Source of the DNA: an uncultured Lachnospiraceae bacterium
Lineage (GTDB): Bacteria > Bacillota > Clostridia > Lachnospirales > Lachnospiraceae
Length of the DNA stretch: 61,402 bases
Direction of reading: 5' to 3'
Assembly: GCA_949893755.1 (NCBI GenBank)
Contig: CATLCV010000009.1
Span: 1 to 61,402 of the forward strand
Shown here: in pieces, positions 16,233-25,775 of the stretch
Numbering within the stretch: the stretch's first letter is position 1
How the letters are laid out: each line of letters begins with the position of its first letter
Translations under genes and position numbers: made by a program
The notes under the pieces: generated by a model
Databases searched by the model: none
What the model was told of the DNA's origin: nothing
What the model saw: the letters and a program-made list of their open reading frames with translations, nothing else

Positions 16233-17810
16233 ATGGGAAAACCGAATATTTTACTGATCACTACGGATCAGCAGCGATACGATACCATTGCGGCAATGGG
16301 GTACGATCATATGGTGACTCCGAATCTGGACCGGCTGGCAGCGGAGGGCTGCTGCTTCCCGAATGCCTATTCCTGCAATCCGGTCTGCATGGCGGCGCGG
16401 CACAATATTATTACCGGGCTTCCGGCGAGATACCACGGCTTCGACGACAATTATTTTGAGGATGATCCGAAAGTCATTCCCTATCATCTTCCTACATTTC
16501 CTCAGATATTGTCCGACCATGGATATGATACGATCGCAGTTGGAAAAATGCATTTTCAGCCGTGCAGGCGGTACAATGGATTTACAAAGATGGAGCTGAT
16601 GGAAGAGATTCCGAGGAATCTGGAGGACGATGAATATGCAAAGTATCTCAAGGAACATGGATTCGGAAAGGTACAGAGCATCCATGGAGTACGCCATTTA
16701 CTGTATATGCTGCCCCAGCGCTCCCTGATTGACGAAGCCCACCATGGAAGCTCCTGGGTAGCGGAACGGAGCATCCATTATCTGAAAGAAAATGCCGGAA
16801 AACGCCCCTTCTTCCTGTGGTCCAGTTTTATTGCGCCCCATCCCCCCTTCGATGTTCCGGATGGCTGGGCAGACCTCTATAGGGGAAAGGAGCTGCCGCC
16901 GTTAAAGGAATCAAAGACACCGATCTCCGCGGCGGCAGAAGGAAAAAAATGCATTGCGGATTATCCGGACGAAACCTGTCTGCGCAGAGCCAGAGAACTA
17001 TATTATGCATCCATTTCCTTCGTGGATCACAACATCGGGAAGATCATCCGGCAACTGAAAGAATCCGGCGAGTATGACAATACTTTGATCTTGTTTACCA
17101 GTGATCATGGAGAAATGCTGGGGGACTATGGAACTTTCCAGAAGATGCTTCCCTATGACAGCTCCGCACGGATCCCATTTATCGCCAGATATCCGGAAAA
17201 GCTGGATGCAGGAAGTACAGATGAGAGGTTTGTGGATCTGAACGACTTGCTTCCCACATTTCTGGACCTGGCGGGAGCGGATTATCCGGAACCGGGTATT
17301 CTGCCGGGGGAATCCATTTTTGCAGAAGAAGGAGAGAAGGACCGTTCGGTGCAGTATGTGGAATTTGGACACGGCGGCAGTCGCTGGATCAGTCTGAGGA
17401 ACCGGCGGTATAAATACAACTATTATTATGGGGGCGGCCAGGAGGAACTGTTTGATCTGGAACAGGATCCGGATGAGACGATCAACCTGCTCTATAAAGA
17501 TCCAGGGGTCGATATCCTTGCAGTGAAGGAAGAACTGCGGGCGCGGCTGACCGGATATGAGGAGCGGTATGGGCTGGAAGGATACGTCCGGGGGGAGAAG
17601 CTTGCTGTGTTTGAGGAGAGCGCACCTTTCTTTTATCGTGAGAACAATCCTCCGATCTTTCCGGGGAAGCAGGATTCGGAGTATCTGACACGGGAGGAAG
17701 AGATTCGGAGGGCAGTGGAGCGGGAAACGGTTGTGAAGCTGGAAGAACTGGATGTTCCGTACTTTGCGGAGCGGGGGACGTTGGATGAAGGGAAGTTGTT
17801 TCCCGGATAA
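16233..17810 (+). CDS. Type I sulfatase, Cys-type formylglycine motif, no signal peptide
   Basis: A 525-residue alkaline-phosphatase-superfamily sulfatase. The active-site signature C-x-A-x-R is 'CMAARHNIITG' with Cys52; metal ligands are in 'ILLITTDQQRYDT' near the start and 'LFTSDHGEMLGDYG' near residue 290. There is no hydrophobic leader, so it should act in the cytoplasm on an imported sulfate ester. It begins three bases after the transporter stop with AAAGGAGG upstream, making one operon. The C-terminal about 90 residues are charged and less typical. The substrate cannot be told from sequence; sulfated sugars are typical for GPH neighbours. Confidence 0.93.
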   Translation: MGKPNILLITTDQQRYDTIAAMGYDHMVTPNLDRLAAEGCCFPNAYSCNPVCMAARHNIITGLPARYHGFDDNYFEDDPKVIPYHLPTFPQILSDHGYDTIAVGKMHFQPCRRYNGFTKMELMEEIPRNLEDDEYAKYLKEHGFGKVQSIHGVRHLLYMLPQRSLIDEAHHGSSWVAERSIHYLKENAGKRPFFLWSSFIAPHPPFDVPDGWADLYRGKELPPLKESKTPISAAAEGKKCIADYPDETCLRRARELYYASISFVDHNIGKIIRQLKESGEYDNTLILFTSDHGEMLGDYGTFQKMLPYDSSARIPFIARYPEKLDAGSTDERFVDLNDLLPTFLDLAGADYPEPGILPGESIFAEEGEKDRSVQYVEFGHGGSRWISLRNRRYKYNYYYGGGQEELFDLEQDPDETINLLYKDPGVDILAVKEELRARLTGYEERYGLEGYVRGEKLAVFEESAPFFYRENNPPIFPGKQDSEYLTREEEIRRAVERETVVKLEELDVPYFAERGTLDEGKLFPG

Positions 17811-17869
17811 AAGTCTTGAAATAAAAAATTCGTTTTGAAAAAATATGAAAGCGTTTTACGGGAGAGATT

Positions 17870-18577
17870 ATGGAAGAAAATGTATACAAAAATCTTTATG
17901 AAATCGTAAATATAGTAGAACGTGAGAAAGACCGTGCAGATCTGGATGCAGTGCGCCTTCTCCTAAACGATCGGATGCGCCTTCGAACCGTGCCCAGGGA
18001 AGAACCGATATTCTACATCGAGGACGGAAAAGACCTGGTATATTTTGTACTCCGCGGAAGCTACATCAATTATCGTGTTTCTTTAAATGGAAAAATGAAC
18101 ATTTTAGGGCGCGAAAAAGCGCCGGTATGGAGCGGCGTAGACCGGGCAGTCAATGCATCCAATATCAATTTTACAGAAAATAAAACGCTGGAAGAATGTG
18201 TTGTCCTGGAGATCAATGCAAAATATTTTATAGAGGCCTTGGAGCATGACGGCCGTTTCGGATTATACATGATCAAAAATATCCTGGATAAGATGACGGA
18301 TATCTCAGAAAAATCTGACCGCCTGCTGTTCCATGACACGAATGAACATTTTGCCTGGTTTATTTTGAAATACTGGAACGACCACCATGATGCCGCTGGA
18401 ATCTGTCGGATTGAGATGAAAAACGCGGATCTGGCCGAGGAGGCTGGGATCAGCCAGAGATCCCTGTACCGGATTCAAAATGCGTGGAGGAACGAAGGGC
18501 TGATTTCCGTGAAAAAGGGAAATATTGTGGTGACGGCTGAGCAGGTCAGGAGACTTCGGAAGCGGTTTGGGATGTAA
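17870..18577 (+). CDS. Crp/Fnr-family regulator (paralogue 1)
   Basis: A 235-residue protein with an N-terminal cyclic-nucleotide-binding-like beta-roll (about 40-135), a dimerisation helix ('LYMIKNILDKMTDISEKSDR') and a C-terminal winged helix-turn-helix ('NADLAEEAGISQRSLYRIQN'). It lacks an Fnr-type cysteine cluster. It is clearly paralogous to the regulator at 34975: both end the HTH with a 'KKGNIVVT/VKGNIVVT' wing and share R-x-x-Y-R in the recognition helix. It lies 60 bases after the sulfatase. It is a candidate activator of the TGCCA-N2-TGGCA sites. Confidence 0.88.
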   Translation: MEENVYKNLYEIVNIVEREKDRADLDAVRLLLNDRMRLRTVPREEPIFYIEDGKDLVYFVLRGSYINYRVSLNGKMNILGREKAPVWSGVDRAVNASNINFTENKTLEECVVLEINAKYFIEALEHDGRFGLYMIKNILDKMTDISEKSDRLLFHDTNEHFAWFILKYWNDHHDAAGICRIEMKNADLAEEAGISQRSLYRIQNAWRNEGLISVKKGNIVVTAEQVRRLRKRFGM

Positions 18578-18598
18578 GATCAGGGATAAAGGCCTGCC

Positions 18599-18667
18599 GG
18601 AAAATACTGTCTGCCTGCAATTGATTGTTGTAAGATTTGGTGAATTGCAGGCAGACAGTCATTTTCC
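18599..18667. terminator. Long stem-loop between convergent genes (24-base stem)
   Basis: GGAAAAT-ACTGTCTGCCTGCAATT pairs with AATTGCAGGCAGACAGT-C-ATTTTCC around a 20-base loop; only one bulged C interrupts 24 pairs. It lies between the converging Crp-like and DUF3604 genes and can act in both directions, though the T-tracts are short. Confidence 0.7.
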
Positions 18668-18744
18668 GACAGCCTTATTTCAGAAGTTCTTTCCGTGGAT
18701 TTATTCGTTTGATTTTTTAAGGAGCCTGATCCGTGCGGGAAAAT

Positions 18745-21045
18745 TTATTTCCGGATCCAGATCGGACTGGACCATGCCTGATGTTCATCTTCCTGTGTAA
18801 CCCTTAGATAATACGTATCTTCCTTCTCACCAGCTGCTCGTGTAAAGGCAAAATCACAAGCCCGGCTGTCCGGCTCTTCCGTCAGGATCACCTCATTATT
18901 GCAGAGTACTTCCACTTTCACCTTATCAGTTCCCAGTACGCTCACGGCAAATTCCGCCTTATCCTTAACCTGGAGAATCTGTCCCATCTCAGATCCGTTT
19001 GCCCGGAAGGAGACCAGGATGCCTGCACCAGTTGTTGCATATGTAAAACGGTCATAAAGGTTGTCCCATACGGTTTCGTTGCTCAGTTCCTTTACGAAAG
19101 AAACCGCAATCCCGCCTTCCACACCATGCTCCATCTGGTGGGAGTCGCTTCCGGCGGTGAAGCCCATGTGATAGCCGCGCTCCAAGGCATCCTGCACGCT
19201 GCAGTGCTCGATCTGCATATTATTTTTCGTATACTTGGAATAGTTTCCGTAGTATTCGAAAGGCGCGTGCCGGGAAAAAATCTCCACCATCCTCTGGATC
19301 TCTTCATCGTGAAATGCCCAGTCCGTTGCAGCGCTGACCAGCTTCCAGCTTGCGGCCGGATGGTGGGGAAAGGCCATGGCTTTATACTTTGCCGGAGCAT
19401 GTCCGCCCGCCGCGGAGAGATCTGCGTTCCGGGATCCGTTTTGCGTATATTTTTTCAGGCTCTCAAACAGCCGGTCCGGCGTCATGCCGCCCTCATCGCC
19501 GGAACGGAAGATATCGCCGTCACAGTCCCGGTAATAGATATTTTTGTGGCCGTAATCATAACGGTACTCATTTGGCGTCCATTCATAGGCCAAAAGCGCG
19601 GCCATCTCATTTTTGACATTGAACATGTGGGTGGCAGTGCGGATCCACTCCCATTCTGACTGACTCAGCCAGTCCGGATAACAGTCGTGATCCGTCAGTG
19701 CCGTAAAGTCCAGATTCGCCCAGACCTTCGCAATGTTAAAATATTGATCCAGTTCGCCGACGCCGTCCGTCATGCCGCTCTGTCCGTGGATATCGCCGAA
19801 TACAGGATACATTTCCTGATATCCGTTCTTTTTCAGCCATGCTTTTGTCTCTGCTTCACCGATCCGGGTCAGTGTCTTCGGAGCTTCGATGGGACGGCAA
19901 AAGGTATCGGATACAAGCTCGGCTTCCGTATCCGTATAATGCTCATATTCCGCACCGGGCAGCCAGGTATAGACTACCTGCGCATGTCGGTGTGGTTTAT
20001 GGCCGTTCTTGTTGGCAAACTGCCATACCAGGCGGATGGTGCCCTCCTCATCCAGAAGGATCTTCTGGTTGGACGCAAAGTTCTGGTCGTCATAGGTCAT
20101 GACAACAGGATCCTCCCATTGCCCGTTCCCTTTATATTTTCTCACATGCAGCTTGGTCTTTCCCCAGGAGTAGGTATAGACGATCTGCCCCTTGCGGTTG
20201 GATGCGATATCCACGTCCTGATACCAGTCGATGCCTTCGGCAAAGCAGACACGGTTTTCGGTCTGGAGAATCCCATCTACGACCCGCAGCTCAGCACTGT
20301 GATAAGAGAACGCGGCGCCGTGGTCAAAATCATACCAGCATACCACCGCTCTGTCCTTTGCAGCCGCGGCAGCCGGACAGGATGCCCATGCCGTTTCAGA
20401 AGTGCTGACCTTCTGCTCCGGAGTCCATACACCATCGACACAGGCCCTTGCAAGAATATCATAATTGGTTCCGTTGAAGCTGTCATAGACAACATATTTG
20501 ACTCCGTCTTCCGTGATACAGAGATACGGACGATAGCATTCTTCGGAAAGGGAGATGATCTCCGTCTTCGTCTCTTCCTCTGCTCCAAGTACAGCCATCA
20601 GGATCTCGCCCTTGTGAGTTCCCTGGCGGTTCCACAGCAGATACACATCATCCTTGTTAATGTAAAGGAACGGATAGAAGAGTGCTTCCCCGGATTCCGC
20701 GCATTTCACCGGTCCATATTCCCCGTTTTCATACCATCTGTAATAAATGTGCCAGGTTCCGATACCATGCTCTGCCGGATCACATTCGCTCCAGGCGTAC
20801 CACACCTTATTTCCCTGGGCGGCGCATACCGGTTTTAAGGCTTCCCCGGAGAGGGAGAGACGGACCGGATGACCCGGTTTTCCATCCTCCATTTTTGCCG
20901 CCCAGGCAGTATCGTGACGGTTTTTATATTCCTGCCAGCAGACGTAGAGGGAGCCGTCCTCTGTCATGGCAGCGGCAGGATACTGGCAGCTGGACTGCCA
21001 GATGTCTGTAAGTTCCATGGAATATTTTTGATTTAATTCATTCAT
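18745..21045 (-). CDS. DUF3604/PHP-like putative metal-dependent hydrolase
   Basis: A 766-residue soluble protein. The first about 400 residues form repeated beta-rich, W/Y-rich segments suggestive of a beta-propeller ('GSLYVCWQEYKNRHD', 'NKVWYAWSE', 'DVYLLWNRQG', 'TIRLVWQFANKNGH'). The second part has PHP-like metal motifs: 'FGDIHGQSG', 'DFTALTDHD', 'AFPHHPA' and 'TAGSDSHQMEHG'. This matches DUF3604, whose biochemistry is poorly known. The start at 21045 follows AGAGGT. It lies 28 bases after the nucleoside ABC permease gene on the same strand, so it is probably co-transcribed; a phosphoesterase or nucleoside-linked role is inference. Confidence 0.75.
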   Translation of the reverse strand: MNELNQKYSMELTDIWQSSCQYPAAAMTEDGSLYVCWQEYKNRHDTAWAAKMEDGKPGHPVRLSLSGEALKPVCAAQGNKVWYAWSECDPAEHGIGTWHIYYRWYENGEYGPVKCAESGEALFYPFLYINKDDVYLLWNRQGTHKGEILMAVLGAEEETKTEIISLSEECYRPYLCITEDGVKYVVYDSFNGTNYDILARACVDGVWTPEQKVSTSETAWASCPAAAAAKDRAVVCWYDFDHGAAFSYHSAELRVVDGILQTENRVCFAEGIDWYQDVDIASNRKGQIVYTYSWGKTKLHVRKYKGNGQWEDPVVMTYDDQNFASNQKILLDEEGTIRLVWQFANKNGHKPHRHAQVVYTWLPGAEYEHYTDTEAELVSDTFCRPIEAPKTLTRIGEAETKAWLKKNGYQEMYPVFGDIHGQSGMTDGVGELDQYFNIAKVWANLDFTALTDHDCYPDWLSQSEWEWIRTATHMFNVKNEMAALLAYEWTPNEYRYDYGHKNIYYRDCDGDIFRSGDEGGMTPDRLFESLKKYTQNGSRNADLSAAGGHAPAKYKAMAFPHHPAASWKLVSAATDWAFHDEEIQRMVEIFSRHAPFEYYGNYSKYTKNNMQIEHCSVQDALERGYHMGFTAGSDSHQMEHGVEGGIAVSFVKELSNETVWDNLYDRFTYATTGAGILVSFRANGSEMGQILQVKDKAEFAVSVLGTDKVKVEVLCNNEVILTEEPDSRACDFAFTRAAGEKEDTYYLRVTQEDEHQAWSSPIWIRK

Positions 21046-21073
21046 GATTCTAAACCTCTTTTCTGTTATATTG

Positions 21074-21937
21074 TCAATCGTCCTCATGCTTTCCTACACC
21101 TGCCGGAGGAGTAATTTTCTTTACGCCAAAAGTGAGTACCAGAAGTGTCACAACATAAGGTATCGTCTGGATCAGCTGGGACGGCACACCCATTCCCTGC
21201 AGATTGATCTGGATCGCGTCGCAGGCTCCGAAGAGCAGTCCGCAGCCGACCACCATGACCGGATGATACCTGGCAAGGATCATGATCACAACAGCGATAT
21301 ATCCGCGCCCTGCAGTCATATCCCGGACAAACATATTCAGATGGTCCACGGAGAGGTACGCGCCGCCCAGACCTGCTAAAAGTCCGCAGACAAGTACGCC
21401 GGTATATTTTATTTTATGGACTGCGATTCCCATGGAGGCCGCAGCCTTCGGATTTTCTCCGACCATACGAAGCCGCAGCCCGAACCGTGTCTTGAACAGT
21501 ATGATCCATTCAGACGCCACTGCCGCGAGCATGATATAAAACAGCGGGGATCCCAGTACGCCCTGTTCAAAGGATGCTACCTGGGGAGAGCTTGCCTTGC
21601 TGCTCCATAATAGCTGCATCAGCAGAGTCGTGACAGCAAGTACCAGAAGATTTAAAGCAATCCCGCTGATCACCTGATTTACTTTATATCTGACACACAG
21701 CAGGCCATGAAGAAATCCCAGGACCATTCCGCCGAAAACTCCGCATAAGATCCCAAGCCATACATTTCCGGTAAAAAAGCTTCCCAGTACGGCGAAAAAT
21801 GCGCCTGCCATCATCATACTTTCCAACCCCAGCGCCATAATACCGCATCGGACGGAGATGACGCCCCCAAGCCCTGCCAGGATCAGAGGTACAGACATAT
21901 TCAATGTTGCCAATCCGATTGATATCAACTGATTCAT
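21074..21937 (-). CDS. ABC transporter permease, nucleoside-type (second permease)
   Basis: A 287-residue membrane protein of the branched-chain/nucleoside permease family (PF02653): 'GGVISVRCGIMALGLESMMM' near the N-terminus and 'VCGLLAGLGGAYLSVDHL' in the middle are typical of YufQ/NupQ-like permeases. ATGA overlap with the preceding permease gene indicates tight coupling. It pairs with that permease, the double ATPase and the BmpA-like lipoprotein to form a nucleoside importer. Confidence 0.9.
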   Translation of the reverse strand: MNQLISIGLATLNMSVPLILAGLGGVISVRCGIMALGLESMMMAGAFFAVLGSFFTGNVWLGILCGVFGGMVLGFLHGLLCVRYKVNQVISGIALNLLVLAVTTLLMQLLWSSKASSPQVASFEQGVLGSPLFYIMLAAVASEWIILFKTRFGLRLRMVGENPKAAASMGIAVHKIKYTGVLVCGLLAGLGGAYLSVDHLNMFVRDMTAGRGYIAVVIMILARYHPVMVVGCGLLFGACDAIQINLQGMGVPSQLIQTIPYVVTLLVLTFGVKKITPPAGVGKHEDD

Positions 21938-22995
21938 GAAGCATTTCCCCCTTTCCGTTCCTTTCTGACACGGTCCATGCGCATCAATTCCCTTACAAGC
22001 AAGGGTGCTGCTACAAAGATGATCACGAATGCCTGAATGACATTAATAAACTCTGTCGGGACACTGGTGGTACGGTTTAAATGCATGCTGCCCGCACGGA
22101 GCGCGCCGAAGATAATGCCTGCCGCGATTACACCGGTGGGACTGTCCGATGCAAGGGCAGCTACTGCGATCCCGTCAAATCCGTATCCCGGGGAAAAGCC
22201 GTCAACAAACCGGTGATTGACACCCAGGATCAGGCTTCCGCCTGCAAGTCCGGCGATTGCGCCGCTGATCGCCATTGCGATGACCATCATCTTTCCCACC
22301 GTAATGCCGGAGGTTGCAGATGCCTTCAAACTCAGCCCTACACAGCCGATCTCATATCCGAGGACGGTCTTTTCCTGAAAATACTTAAATACAAAACAGG
22401 CAAGAACCGCAATAAAAATAGCAATTGTCAGCTGATATTTCGGAAAGATCCTGGGAAGGAACGCTGCTTCCGCGATTTTTTCAGACTGGGCCAGGGATCC
22501 TTCTGCTTTTAACGGATAGTTTACCAGATAGGATACCACATTCAATGCAACGGTATTGAGCATGATCGTTGCGATCACTTCATTGGATCCGAACCGGACT
22601 TTCAAAAATCCTACCAGACCGGCATACAGACCGCCTGCAATTGCGGATGCGATCAATGCAAACGGGATCCAGATCATACCTGGCAGATTCAGCGGAAGCA
22701 GCCCGATAACAGCCGCCATCATAGCACCTGCCTGCAGCTGGCCTTCAATTCCAAGGTTGATGAGTGATGCCTTTTTCGCTGCCGTAAAAGCAAGCCCGGT
22801 AAAGATCAGGGGCGTTGCCTGGATCAGTGTCTGAGCAACCGCGCGCGTACTTCCGAACGCACCGACCGCGATCGCACCGAATGCTTCGAACGGATTGTAT
22901 CCGCAAAGGGCAATGATCACACCACCTGTAAGGAGTGCCAGCAAAAGTGCGCGCGCTGACATATTATCTGTTAATTTTCGTAGTTTCGTTTTCAT
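21934..22995 (-). CDS. ABC transporter permease, nucleoside-type (first permease)
   Basis: A 353-residue permease of the YufP/NupP type with about nine to ten helices. 'PLIFTGLAFTAAKKASLINL' followed by 'GIEGQLQAGAMMA' is the signature of the family, and 'RFGSNEVIATIMLN' and 'GYGFDGIAVAALASDSP' are also characteristic. It begins only three bases after the ATPase stop. It forms a heterodimeric channel with the next permease. Confidence 0.9.
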   Translation of the reverse strand: MKTKLRKLTDNMSARALLLALLTGGVIIALCGYNPFEAFGAIAVGAFGSTRAVAQTLIQATPLIFTGLAFTAAKKASLINLGIEGQLQAGAMMAAVIGLLPLNLPGMIWIPFALIASAIAGGLYAGLVGFLKVRFGSNEVIATIMLNTVALNVVSYLVNYPLKAEGSLAQSEKIAEAAFLPRIFPKYQLTIAIFIAVLACFVFKYFQEKTVLGYEIGCVGLSLKASATSGITVGKMMVIAMAISGAIAGLAGGSLILGVNHRFVDGFSPGYGFDGIAVAALASDSPTGVIAAGIIFGALRAGSMHLNRTTSVPTEFINVIQAFVIIFVAAPLLVRELMRMDRVRKERKGGNAS

Positions 22996-22998
22996 CTG

Positions 22999-24513
22999 TT
23001 ATTTCACGCCTCCCTGCCTTCCGCTGGTCATCAAGAGACCAAGAGTGCTGTCTTCAAACTCCTCCGGCCTGCCTTCCGCCACGATCTGTCCGTCATACAA
23101 TACGGCCATCCGGTCGCTGAGACATTTTACTTCATCCAGATCTGCCGAGATCAAAAGAATCGCTTTTCCTCTATCGCGCAGATTCAGAAGCCGATTGTGG
23201 ATATATTCCATGGCCCCGATATCTACGCCGCGGGTCGGATGTGCAACGATCAGCGCATCCGGATCTTCACTGAACACTCTGGCAAGCACTACCTTCTGCT
23301 GATTTCCTCCGGACAGGGCATTGCAGAGCACGTCCGCGTCCGGTGCTTTGATTCGGAAATCTTCTACCAGCCGGGCCGAATATGTATCAATTTCTTTTTT
23401 CTTTAAAATCCCTTTTCTGGAAAACTTTTCTCTGCGTTCATATCCCAAAATGATGTTATCCGCAATGGAACGTTCCAGGATCAGCCCCTGTGTCATACGG
23501 TCTTCCGGTATATGTCCGATTCCTGCCTCTATAAAATCCCGGGCATTTCCCCTCAGGGGTTTTCCTTCCTTTGTCACGGTTCCCTGATCCGGAGCCTGAC
23601 AGCCTGTCAGCACATCGATCAGTTCGCTTTGTCCGTTTCCTTCAATCCCCGCAAGACCGAGGATCTCGCCCTTATAGAGAGTCAGGCTGATTCCTTTCAG
23701 CACGTCCTTGCCCCTGCTGTGCAGCATAAGGCCCGTTGCCTCCAGGCAGGCTTCTTTCCTGTCCTTTGCCCGTCTTATGATTCCCAGCGATACATCGCGG
23801 CCGACCATCATCCGGGCCAGATCGTCCTCGTTGGCATTTTCCACGGGAACGTTGGACTCGATCAGGCATCCGTCCCGGAGGATAGACATGCTGTCCGCAA
23901 TTTCGAGGGTTTCTTTTAATTTATGCGTAATGATCACGATACTTTTTCCCTGTTTTTTTAATTCCCTCATGATGGTAAATAGTTCCTCAACCTCCTGCGG
24001 AGTCAGCACTGCCGTAGGCTCGTCCAGAATCAGAATTTCCGCGCCATGGTAGATCGCTTTCAAAATTTCTACCCTTTGCTGTTCCCCTACGGAAAGATTT
24101 TCGACCTTTTCGGATGCAGAAATCTGAAAATTATATTTGGCGATCAGCGCTTCCACTTCCTCACGCGCCTTATTCTCGTCCAGGAAGATCCCTTTTACCG
24201 GCTCCTGTCCGATGATGATGTTTTCCATGACGGTCATAACAGGGGTCAGCATGAAATGCTGGTGGACCATGCCGATTCCCAGCTCGATGGCCTGCCTGGA
24301 GTTTTTGATCTCTGCTGTTTTCCCCATGACCTTGATTTCACCGGCATCTGGCTTGCACATTCCGTACAGGACTTTCATCAAGGTGGACTTTCCGGCGCCG
24401 TTTTCTCCCAGAAGGGAGTGGATCTCGCCCTTTTTCAAGACAAAATCCACCTGGTCCAATGCACGGACCAAAGGATACTGTTTCGTAATGCCTTTCATTT
24501 CTACCGCATTCAT
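22999..24513 (-). CDS. Nucleoside ABC transporter ATP-binding protein (two ABC domains)
   Basis: A 504-residue protein with two ATPase cassettes. The first has Walker A 'GENGAGKSTLMKVLYG', signature 'LSVGEQQRVEILKA' and Walker B 'LILDEPTA'. The second has a degenerate Walker A 'GIEGNGQSELIDVL', signature 'LSGGNQQKVVLARVF' and Walker B ending 'ALIVAHPTRGVD', with His in place of the usual catalytic Glu. One degenerate site is normal for this family (YufO/NupO, RbsA-like). The start follows CGGAGG. Confidence 0.92.
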   Translation of the reverse strand: MNAVEMKGITKQYPLVRALDQVDFVLKKGEIHSLLGENGAGKSTLMKVLYGMCKPDAGEIKVMGKTAEIKNSRQAIELGIGMVHQHFMLTPVMTVMENIIIGQEPVKGIFLDENKAREEVEALIAKYNFQISASEKVENLSVGEQQRVEILKAIYHGAEILILDEPTAVLTPQEVEELFTIMRELKKQGKSIVIITHKLKETLEIADSMSILRDGCLIESNVPVENANEDDLARMMVGRDVSLGIIRRAKDRKEACLEATGLMLHSRGKDVLKGISLTLYKGEILGLAGIEGNGQSELIDVLTGCQAPDQGTVTKEGKPLRGNARDFIEAGIGHIPEDRMTQGLILERSIADNIILGYERREKFSRKGILKKKEIDTYSARLVEDFRIKAPDADVLCNALSGGNQQKVVLARVFSEDPDALIVAHPTRGVDIGAMEYIHNRLLNLRDRGKAILLISADLDEVKCLSDRMAVLYDGQIVAEGRPEEFEDSTLGLLMTSGRQGGVK

Positions 24514-24536
24514 TGCAATACCTCCGTGTTCATCCG

Positions 24537-25628
24537 CTATTTCTCATAGTGATTTTCTGAGATCCAATTCTCTAAGTCCTCACGGTTATCACAAAGTGTA
24601 AGCTCTCCGCTCAATACTTTTTCCTTGATATCCTCGATGGTAGTCAGGATTTCCTCTGGTATTTCCACATCAGAATCTTCCGTGGAGTATCCGACAGCGC
24701 CTTCCTTCAAACCGCTGACATGAAGTCCGGGTTCCCATGTCCCTTCACAGAAATCTTTGATCTCCTTATAAACGATCTCGTCCACATTGCGGATGGACGT
24801 TGCAACGATATGCTCCGGTTCTTCACTGTTCTGGTTTGCACCCACACCAAATGCATACGCATCTGCTTCTTTTGCCGCAGAGAAGACGCCGATTCCGGAT
24901 GCGCCTGCAATATGCTGGACAAAATCCGCTCCTCTGTTGTACATGGACAAGGCAATTTCTTTTCCTTTTCCTGGGTCATTAAATTCACCAACGGTTGCCT
25001 CCAGAACTTCCACATCCGGATTCACGTATTTTGCTCCTGCAATAAAACTGGTCGCGCCTTCCATGAGGGTTGGAAATTCCTTACCCAGGACAACGCCGAT
25101 CACATTTTCATCGTTTGCCTTTTCCATATCGCTTTTTGTTCCAAGTCCGGCAAGCACACCGCTGAAAAAGGTCTGTTCTGCCCATTTTGTGCTTACGGAA
25201 CTTACATTCTCCAGTTCTAATGTAGAATCGATGATCGAAATCTTCTGATCCGGGAACTCTGCATTGACCTCGGTAACGGCCTCATTCTGATCCGAACCGA
25301 TCACAATGATGAGATCGTATTCTTCCGACTCTGCAAACATGGTATCCATCGAAACAAAATCACTGACAGAAGAAGGCTCTACATAGTCAAATTCAATTCC
25401 AAGCTCTTCCTGTGCTTTTACCACACCTGCATAAGACATATCATTAAAGTTCTTGTCCCCCAGACCGCCGGTAGAGAGTACAAGCCCGATTTTTACCTCG
25501 CCGCCGTTTCCCGGTTCGTTGGAATTTCCGGAATCCCCGGATTCATTTCCGCTGCCAGAACATCCGGCCAGCAGGCTGGTCATCATAACTGTTACAATTC
25601 CCAAAGACATCCATTTTTTTCTTAACAT
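24537..25628 (-). CDS. BMP-family nucleoside-binding lipoprotein
   Basis: A 363-residue extracellular solute-binding lipoprotein of the PnrA/BmpA family, which bind purine and other nucleosides. The lipobox is 'SLLAGCSGS' (Cys23), followed by a Gly/Ser/Asn linker. The Bmp hallmark follows: 'GLVLSTGGLGDKNFNDMSY', then 'YDLIIVIGSDQ' and 'GASGIGVFSAAKE'. It heads the importer operon after AAAGGAG. The Trp/Phe residues of the nucleoside pocket cannot be verified by eye, so the exact ligand is open. Confidence 0.9.
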   Translation of the reverse strand: MLRKKWMSLGIVTVMMTSLLAGCSGSGNESGDSGNSNEPGNGGEVKIGLVLSTGGLGDKNFNDMSYAGVVKAQEELGIEFDYVEPSSVSDFVSMDTMFAESEEYDLIIVIGSDQNEAVTEVNAEFPDQKISIIDSTLELENVSSVSTKWAEQTFFSGVLAGLGTKSDMEKANDENVIGVVLGKEFPTLMEGATSFIAGAKYVNPDVEVLEATVGEFNDPGKGKEIALSMYNRGADFVQHIAGASGIGVFSAAKEADAYAFGVGANQNSEEPEHIVATSIRNVDEIVYKEIKDFCEGTWEPGLHVSGLKEGAVGYSTEDSDVEIPEEILTTIEDIKEKVLSGELTLCDNREDLENWISENHYEK

Positions 25629-25679
25629 TTTTGTTCTCCTTTTTTTCAGATATTCTTTTCATGTGTTTTTGATAAACTC

Positions 25680-25738
25680 ATTATATGCAATCTGCCCTAT
25701 AATAAAAAGAAAGCCGATTGACAATATAGAGGACAATC
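25680..25738 (-). promoter_or_regulatory. Probable promoter and GATTG-N13-CAATC dyad of the nucleoside importer operon
   Basis: On the minus strand a TATAAT lies at 25685-25680 with no good -35, suggesting activator dependence. Upstream, GATTG (25716-25720) and CAATC (25734-25738) form a dyad centred about 54 bases before the expected start. The AraC-type response regulator gene directly upstream is a natural candidate activator. Confidence 0.45.
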
Positions 25739-25775
25739 TTAACTTCCTCTTGTTCCAATCGACTCCTTTATAGAA

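Noticed and set aside
17870-18577. Oxygen-sensing Fnr function for the Crp-like regulators
   Set aside because: None of the three has the N-terminal cysteine cluster needed for a [4Fe-4S] centre.
19687-20838. Long open frame opposite the DUF3604 gene
   Set aside because: It is a shadow: it has no ribosome site or family motif and lies antisense to a well-supported gene.
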